DNA of 64,000 nucleotides from the NCBI GenBank assembly GCA_029204225.1, contig CM055110.1, forward strand, positions 18,347,501-18,411,500. Direction: 5' to 3'. A program made the position numbers and the translations under genes. This stretch comes from Diphasiastrum complanatum. Its lineage: Eukaryota > Streptophyta > Lycopodiopsida > Lycopodiales > Lycopodiaceae. The notes beneath the pieces are model-generated. The model was not told the DNA's origin. It made no database searches and saw nothing but the letters and a program-made list of their open reading frames with translations. The stretch's first letter is position 1. Every line of letters begins with the position of its first letter. Shown piece by piece: positions 57,481 to 64,000 of this stretch.

Positions 57481-59965
57481 CTTCCGTTAGCATTTCCTTA
57501 GATTGGCAGTCTATTTGGGGGTCATTTTATAACCCTTCAGGGATGGCATTGGAATACCTAGTAGGGATAGCACTGCAGGATGAGATGATCATTAGGGGGC
57601 AGCTATTTCATATTGGACTTGAGTCATTAGCTTGGACAAGACTTACAGGTGGGATTCATGATGGAATCAGGAAGCTACAAACGCAAATGGACAAAGCGTG
57701 AAGTTTTGTGAGCTAGCTCTAGCCTTGGAGAACTGATGGAGACCGCACGGGCTGTGATCGGAGGGCAAACACTATGGTGAGTGTTTTGCTAGCGATCTAT
57801 TGGAGGGGACATTGATGGTGAGGACTTCATGGTGTGCTCATTTGGGAGTACAAGTTGGCATTATAGTAGGGGGCCAATCATTGGACATTGGCATCGCTGG
57901 GGAGACATCTACCATCACGGGCGTTGATAAGCTACCTATAGCTTTCATGTAGTTGGCTATATTTGCAGGAATCTAGGCTTGGCACAAGTGTTGGAATTTC
58001 CATGGTGCAGATTCTCAGGTGGTGAGATCATGGATAAGCCTAGAGGGAGTCACTCAGAGCCATATACCTCAGTACGATCAGGGAGACAGTAGTCTCGAGA
58101 TCCCATGAGCGGTGACTCAAGGACAGGCTTGTGTTGGCATGGTGTCGGATGGCACATAGCCAGGGAGAGTGAGCAGATGCTAGGAGCCAGGTGGAGCAGG
58201 TGATGCTTTGGTGTTCGACTTGTCTAGCAGGATGGTGACCAGGATCGGAGACATCAGGTGAGCATAGTATGTGGATGATGAGTCCATTGGGGTGGCACTC
58301 AGGGAGATGCTACAGTTGCTCAGGTATGATATGTCATTGTATGGATGATGTTCTTCAGCTGGTGCATCATGTGGTGACCTAGGGACGGGTCAAGCCTACT
58401 TGGAGGTAGGCGGCATGGAGTGTACCTAGAAGTGGTACATATTTTGAGGGCATGGAGTGCATTACGGGGTGATGTGGATCCAGCATGCCCATGGTTGCGA
58501 GCCATCAGGGATGGAGATGGTTGCTCAAGGAGTGACAGCTGATACTTTGGCGAGTGATCAGGTGAGTTGCATGGTTATATGCACAGTAGTCTCCAAGTTG
58601 GCGTCACATGTTGTTGTTATCCATCATTATTTGGTAAGCAGGATGCAGCTTTTGGTTAGATCCAATTGGAGTCTAGTTGCACTACATGTGGACAGATTCT
58701 TGGGGAGCTATCAGTAGGTAATGGATACTTGGTGATCAGATGGTACAGGATTCTGGAGCTATCCTACCTGATAGCCTATGGATCGTGGGTGAGTTATTCA
58801 TCACAATAGTGGATCTAGTTTGTATTTGCTTTGACTTGGGCGCTATGAGGATGTTGTGGGGAGATAGGCTCCTTGGTGGGAGGCCTATAGACTGGTCAAA
58901 TTAGAGTTGGCAACGTCAAGCATGGAAAGTTGAACCTACATGAGATTTAGGGCAAGCAGATCATCATCAGTATCTCTGGGAGGTGGGCGAGCTACTCAGG
59001 TATAGCCTATGGTGAGGTTTGTGTACATTCATTCATTGAGTCCTTGGTAGACTCTTGTGCTTGGAGCATGGGGAATGGATGGGGATCAGCTTTCAGGGCT
59101 TATTGGACAGGATGTCAGGGCAAAGCGGCTTGGGGCATAGCTTTGTTTGGAAAATACATCAGGAATGAGGTTTGGAGCACTCATTGGTTCAAGACGGTTG
59201 ATCTTGGATGATGTACGAGGACATCTATGTGATATGCTTAGACGTGAGGGCATCTTGGTTACAGGTGTTGGCCATGGTTGAGGTCCTGATTTGGTGACCA
59301 ATGGTGTAGCAGCGGATCTACAGGTGGCACCGGTATTGATATGACAAGATACCACTTATGGGAAGGCCTTGGTCATGTACTTGACACTTTATCATTCGTG
59401 TTGGTTTGCATGAGTGTGTGTGGGCTTGCATGTTACCTTGTCACAGGAGTCTAGATCTGTCGGAGTCGTATGTGGTTGTGTATTTGCTACAGTGAAAAAA
59501 AGTAGTCATTTTCTGCTCTTTGACTTGTCATTATGTCTACTAGCTGTTTATTCGGTGAGGGTATAGCGTTATGGTGGCAGTAAGATTTCCTCAGGTTGAG
59601 CCTCAGTCGCTCATTTATGTCAGCTTCACATGTTTGTGCTTGTAAGTGCCTGATAGGATGTCAGCCTAGCTAGATGGAGGATGTAAGTCTCATGGTGGCA
59701 GTGGGATTTCCTCAGTTTGAGCCATGTCACTTATGTGGTCCACTTGTGTTCAAGTTGGATGGGGACGAGTCAGTTGGTTGAGAGTATGGTAGACTCTCTA
59801 TATGAGCATTGTGTTTGCATGATACTTTGTGAGTCAAACTTGGTGGTTTGTTGGTGTGCTTGAGTGTGAGTCAAGTACAGAGTAGCAGGACATGCATAAC
59901 ATCTTTTGGACACTGCAAACATTGCTACAAATTATTGTTTTTCTCTCTTATCACATTTGAGCTTA
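57481..59965. other. non-coding body of an old LTR element
   Basis: G-rich plus strand with no RT or integrase motif I can read. A short repeat (atggtggcagt.agatttcctcag.ttgagcc) occurs at about 59571 and 59693. It leads into the polypurine tract at 59966. Confidence 0.4.
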
Positions 59966-60432
59966 AGGGAGAGAGTTAGAAATCAATTTTGATCTGATTC
60001 ATTAGTATAAGCTCTAAATGTGATGATGTAATTAGTGTATAGTTTATTTGGTTTACTATTGTATATGGTTGTGATCGGGACGTGACCCATTAGGATATAT
60101 TGATCGGGCATTGATCCCATAGCCGGCTACTTGGGTTAGCCAAGTAGGCACACATAGGAAGGATTAGCATGTACAGAGTTATTTACAATACTTGCTATAC
60201 TTGGGGGCATGTCCCAAGTTTGTCGGTCGAATTTGGCCATATTGGGCCCGACCTTAGTTTGATAGGTGGTAGGCCAATTTAGGGACACTTGCCTTTTCAT
60301 GCAGTTTGTGAATACTCTATATGTATAGTATTTCTTTGTAATCTATTAACTTTTGCTATGCCATCTATGAGAGCTTGTGAGGAGTGGCTATGGTGATTGT
60401 GTGATGTGATCTGCATACTGCACTAGATTCTA
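59966..60432 (+). repeat. probable 3' LTR with polypurine tract
   Basis: cttaagggagagag followed by TTAGAAATCAATTTTG at 59978, and a terminus ...CTAGATTCTA at about 60432, where copia RNase H on the other strand begins. The TTAGAA/TTCTA ends recall the family-5 LTR. The 5' partner LTR was not found by eye. Confidence 0.55.
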
Positions 60433-60436
60433 TCAG

Positions 60437-60800
60437 AATTTCAGCTGAAATGATGTCCAGCTTTTTGCTAGACCATGAAAAACAACCGCTACCAAAATTG
60501 AAAGCAGAACCCGTTGTTGACTTTCTATCATCTACATTTCCTACCCAATCAGCATCAACATAGCCTTGCAACTTAGGTAGAATACTTTGTCTTTTGTAGA
60601 CCAAGCCAAGGTTAGGTGTACCTTTCACGTCCCTCAAAATCCTCTTCGTGGCTTTTCAATGATCCATAGTGGGTGATGACATGAATTGACTAATCAAACT
60701 TACAGCATAGCATATATCAGGACATGTAGTCGTAAGATTAATCAAACTCCCAACTAGTTGACGAAATAAAGTAGCATCAACCTGTCCACTATCATCAACA
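60437..60800 (-). pseudogene. copia RT/RNase H fragment
   Basis: The minus strand reads LFRQLVGSLINLTTTCPDICYAV, then PTMDH*KATKRILRDVKGTPNLGLVYK and GYVDADWVGNVDDRKSTTGSAF, SWSSKK. A TGA replaces the Trp of HWKATKRIL. The RNase H is cut at about 60437 by the preceding LTR. Same general type as family 5 but a separate copy. Confidence 0.85.
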
Positions 60801-60804
60801 TAGT

Positions 60805-61120
60805 CTCATCATTCTATCATTTGCAATAAGAAGTAGTTCATGCACTTCAAAGTTAGAGCACCATTGTTTTTATCTCTTTCCTTCTGCTCATTAATCTCAT
60901 GCTCTCTCATCTTGCGCAGGACAAGCAGCTGAAGAATGGCAGAAATTTCTTTGAAGCATAAGGTAGAACAAGCAGCTAAAAATGGACAAGAGGACGATTT
61001 TGCCCTGACTTTGCCTCAGCAACATCATGACATTTTGTTGTTTTGTCACTCCTGTTTAGCAAGAGGTTGAGTTTGTGCCCAGAGGCACTCTCTTTCTTGT
61101 TTAGTTACTGTGGCAAGAAC
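60805..61120. other. no gene recognised
   Basis: Spacer between the copia fragment and the inverted repeat, with no coding signature. Confidence 0.4.
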
Positions 61121-61122
61121 TT

Positions 61123-62514
61123 TGTGAAATCTTGCAATTCTCAATCAAGTGTTGAGTCACATCCAACACTATAAAAGACATCGGCCTTTGATCAGATAGA
61201 ATAAAATCTATATCAAAGTTTTCCAATTTTTCTTTTATAGGAAAAATGCACCACAGCTCCTTTGTATCGATGATTCTAGGCCCTTGTATTGTCTTTTCAT
61301 ATCAATTTCTTAAGTCTCTTATAATGACCTTTGGAAGTGGCTCATTCTTTTCTGCTCTGTTTAAAGCTGTCTCCAACCAAGATGGACATTTTGTCCAAAA
61401 ATTGTGCAACGTTATGTGAAATATGATAATTGGAAACAACTTTTTGCCACTTATATGTAAAGCCAAATTATGACTTGAACCATGCTTTGATTGCTTTATG
61501 TAACAAGCGATGATGTTTTATCTCTTTACATAAAGTTTCCAACATGCAACCTCTTCTGGCAACGACACTTTGTTTGGCAAATGAATACCAACTTTATTAG
61601 ATAACACTCTACAAACACGAGATTAACATCCTTGTTTTTCAAACCCAATAAAGGCTTCAAATTGTAAGCATATAAGGATGAAAGATGTCGGCCTTTGGCA
61701 TCTTCAATTTTCCTTTTGCATTCAACAAATTTCATGACCTCCAATTTTCTATGATGCGTAGCCATTTGCACAAGTCATTTGGAGCACACACAAATAAATA
61801 TGCATCCTTCGGATCTTTTTTTCCAAGGACAACTTTTAAAATGTTGACAAAATTCTATGAACATACCAGATTATACTTTGAATTTAAAAAAAAACATAGC
61901 ACACCAAATACAAAAATTGCAATTAAGCTATTTGATTTAAAATAAATCTCAAAAACATAATTGGTTATGATAAATTTGACCTGCCATATTGTAGAACCTC
62001 TCCCACTTCCAATATGTCGAGGAGGGCATCCAAGATATTCTCATTGTCCTATTGCTTGTAACATCGCCAGAAGGAGTTTTCACGTTGGAAAGTTTATGTA
62101 AGGAGATAATACATCATTGCTTGTTACGTAAAGCCATCAAAACATTATTCAAGTCAAAATTTGGCTTTATATGCAAGTGGCAAGAAGTTGTTTTTTAATA
62201 TCATACTTTAGATAATATATTGCATATTTTTTGCACAAAATGTCCATTTTGGTTGGAGATAGCTTTAAACATAGCAAAAAAGAATGAGCCACTTTCAGAG
62301 GTCATTATAAGATACTTAAGAAATCGATATGAAAAGATGATACAAGGGCCTAGACTCATCGATACAAAGGAGTCGTGGTGTATTTTTCCTATAAAAGAGA
62401 AATTAAAAAAACTTTGATGCAGATTTTATTTTACCTTATCAAAGGTCGATGTCTCTTGTAGTGCTAGATGTGACATTATTCATTGAGAATTGCAAGATTT
62501 TACAAAGTTTGTAA
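61123..62514. repeat. large imperfect inverted repeat (~430-bp arms)
   Basis: 61123-61570 is reverse-complementary to 62055-62514, with roughly 85-90 percent similarity by eye (e.g. gtatcgatga, ggcccttgtat, catatc.atttcttaag). The two arms are separated by about 480 bp. In each arm the frame read outwards gives a similar protein segment (KCPSWLETALNRAEKNEPLPK in one, KCPFWLEIALNIAKKNEPLSE in the other), so a once-coding sequence was duplicated in inverted form. A transcript would form a long hairpin. Confidence 0.8.
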
Positions 62515-62932
62515 AGTTTTTGGAGGAAATGTTGCAACACGAAGATGACTTGTTGGATCCTAAAGATCGAGACAAAGTTAAGCGTAGAAGGTGTCTTCTC
62601 TCATCTCCTCTTATGTACTCTCTTATGAATATGCGAGATGAACTTGTGCATCCATGAGCAAAATTAAAACTAGAAACGTGTTTGAACATCTTTTGAAATG
62701 TTTTACAAGTAATCACATTTTGCATGAATAACAACTTTATAATTGATTTCTTACCGTTTTTAAAAAATGTTATTGAATTGTAATTTACAATATCTAATAC
62801 ATTTAATTGTTTTGTAGACGAAAATGATTGAATGTTAGACTTTTACACTTGTGGAACTCTAGGTAGAGCATGCATAGTGAAACACTGACATGTGATTTCA
62901 TTGGTGCACACTATCGAGAAAGTTCCATTTTT
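62515..62932 (+). other. coding-like tail beside inverted repeat
   Basis: Continuing the plus-strand frame of the right arm, the sequence reads FLEEMLQHEDDLLDPKDRDKV and SPLMYSLMNMRDELVHP before a stop near 62656. This looks like genuine former coding sequence of an unrecognised family. The copia-6 LTR follows at 62933. Confidence 0.35.
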
Positions 62933-63624
62933 TGTGAAGAATTGCCAAAAATTGGCAAATCTAGCTTGATCAAAAACCATGTAGAATAGTGTAAATTAGT
63001 GGGTCCCACACATGTGAGGCCATGATGCCACATGGGAAACCCATCCTAATGTAGGTTAGGTCAAGTCAAGAGAGTTGGTCATGTCTATTTGGTGGTCATC
63101 CCTACTTTATAGGACCTACACCTAAGTTTAAGGTGAAAATTTGACCAACTAGCTACCTACCAAGCATAACTCTAGGAAATAGACTAGGGTTTCATTTTAG
63201 GTCAAGGAGAGTGAGTTAACTTCCTTATTACATGCTGGAAATCCACCTAACTTCAAGAAGGAAGTCGGATTTGCTATGTATTCCCTCTCTCCATAGTGAG
63301 AAGATAGAAAATTTTTTGAGCTCATTGGCAATCTCAAGCTAGTTCACTATGTACATTGAGTTTTTGTGATCCGAATGAAACCAAATCAATTTTTACTTGT
63401 TTCTCAGGTTGAAGGCCGTCCTACAGCCTGTAGTACACACGTGTGGGCTCAAATTTCAATGTTTATCAATGCTTTTGATTGTTAATGCTTGTTGTTTGTC
63501 AAATTGCCAATCTAGATCAACTTTTTTGTGTCTAGTTTTTTGATAGATTGTTAAGCAAGCATCCAATCACTCTTGTGGATCTTTTGTAGATCCATTTATG
63601 GTCCTAAAGTACAGTACTTTCACA
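62933..63624 (+). repeat. copia-6 5' LTR
   Basis: 692 bp, the reverse-orientation counterpart of the 690-bp solo LTR. CACACGTGTG is at 63436-63445. Confidence 0.92.
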
Positions 63625-63637
63625 TGGTATCAGAGCC
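63625..63637 (+). other. copia-6 primer-binding site
   Basis: TGGTATCAGAGCC directly after the LTR, the initiator-Met type. Confidence 0.9.
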
Positions 63638-64000
63638 AAGTACAAGAGCATAAGCCATTGATCTAATGCAAATCCATCTTTAGCAAGTTTTGGTGCTAAA
63701 AACTAGTCTTGAGAGGGCAAGCTAGAATCTTGATTTTGGTGAGGAGATTTGATCCCAATCTTGGTAGGGGTCCAAATCCGTACTGTCCACATGTGTGGGC
63801 ACCTCTGAACCTGCATTTAATGCATGGTATTCATTTGATCTAAAAAAATTCAATTTGTGAGCTATTGGTGTAATTTTTGGTGGAGATCCTAGAATAATCT
63901 ACCAAGATCATTTGCCATTGATTAGATTTGAATTTGTTTCATGGAATCTAATTAATCTAGGCTGAGATCAAGTCCTATTAAGGTTAAAAACAGGTCTTGA

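Larger units (their letters stand above)
62933..64000 (+). mobile_element. copia-6, 5' end, cut by the window
   Basis: A full 5' LTR (62933-63624, TGTGAAGAATTGCC to ...TACTTTCACA) is followed by the initiator-Met primer site (63625-63637) and at least 360 bp of leader. Its LTR family includes the solo LTR at 21194-21883. Coding sequence would lie beyond the window. Confidence 0.9.

Noticed and set aside
57700-59960. Possible host exons in G-rich sequence
   Set aside because: Short frames only, with stops in all frames and no splice-supported continuity by eye.

Overview
The window looks like a piece of a large, repeat-rich land-plant nuclear genome. Nearly all recognisable coding sequence belongs to LTR retrotransposons: several Ty1/copia families whose primer sites fit the plant initiator-tRNA-Met type (TGGTATCAGAGCC), two Ty3/gypsy families, and non-LTR remnants. 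Long TC/AC/AT microsatellites sit between and inside the elements. I cannot place the species; a fern, lycophyte, gymnosperm or other large plant genome is plausible (inference).

Layout, left half. 1-75 is a scrap of copia family 5. 297-7230 is a minus-strand gypsy gag (G1) split by a complete copia element (copia-1, 1530-6554, minus strand; two LTRs, primer site, polypurine tract and an uninterrupted 594-codon ORF lacking RT). 7354-12900 is copia-2 (plus strand; short 5' LTR remnant, complete 3' LTR, all pol domains but many stops). 12901-17163 is a plus-strand copy of gypsy G1 with gag, protease, RT, RNase H and the start of integrase. 17164-19554 is degraded sequence, an inverted repeat, a TC/AC microsatellite and a possible host exon. 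19555-24599 is copia-3, with both LTRs, an internal integrase-RT deletion and a nested solo LTR of another family. 25060-26190 is a lone gypsy-G2-type LTR.

Middle. 26200-36160 holds little but the one convincing host gene, a 535-codon intronless ORF for a multi-pass membrane protein (30022-31629), with a repeat-rich upstream region. 36168-38057 (minus) is the 3' half of a copia family-5 element and 38058-39926 (plus) the 3' half of a family-4 element. A LINE 3' end (39927-40922) follows.

Right half. 41599-49176 is a decayed family-4 copia element carrying an inverted-LTR gypsy G2 insertion (44036-47158). A non-LTR fragment, the 5' half of copia family 5 (50048-53320, plus), a minus-strand family-4 fragment (53317-54180), an old poorly coding LTR-element region ending in a probable 3' LTR (about 54190-60432), a copia RNase H scrap, a large inverted repeat (61123-62514) and the 5' end of another copia element (62933 to the window end) follow.

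Three patterns connect these parts. The broken halves of families 5 and 4 at 38058 and 53320 would both fall into normal element order if the roughly 15.3-kb segment between them were flipped, suggesting an inversion. Palindromes around CACACGTGTG recur at similar places in the LTRs and 5' leaders of several copia elements. In-frame stops are often TAG where a related copy has CAG, as expected from cytosine deamination in silenced, methylated DNA.
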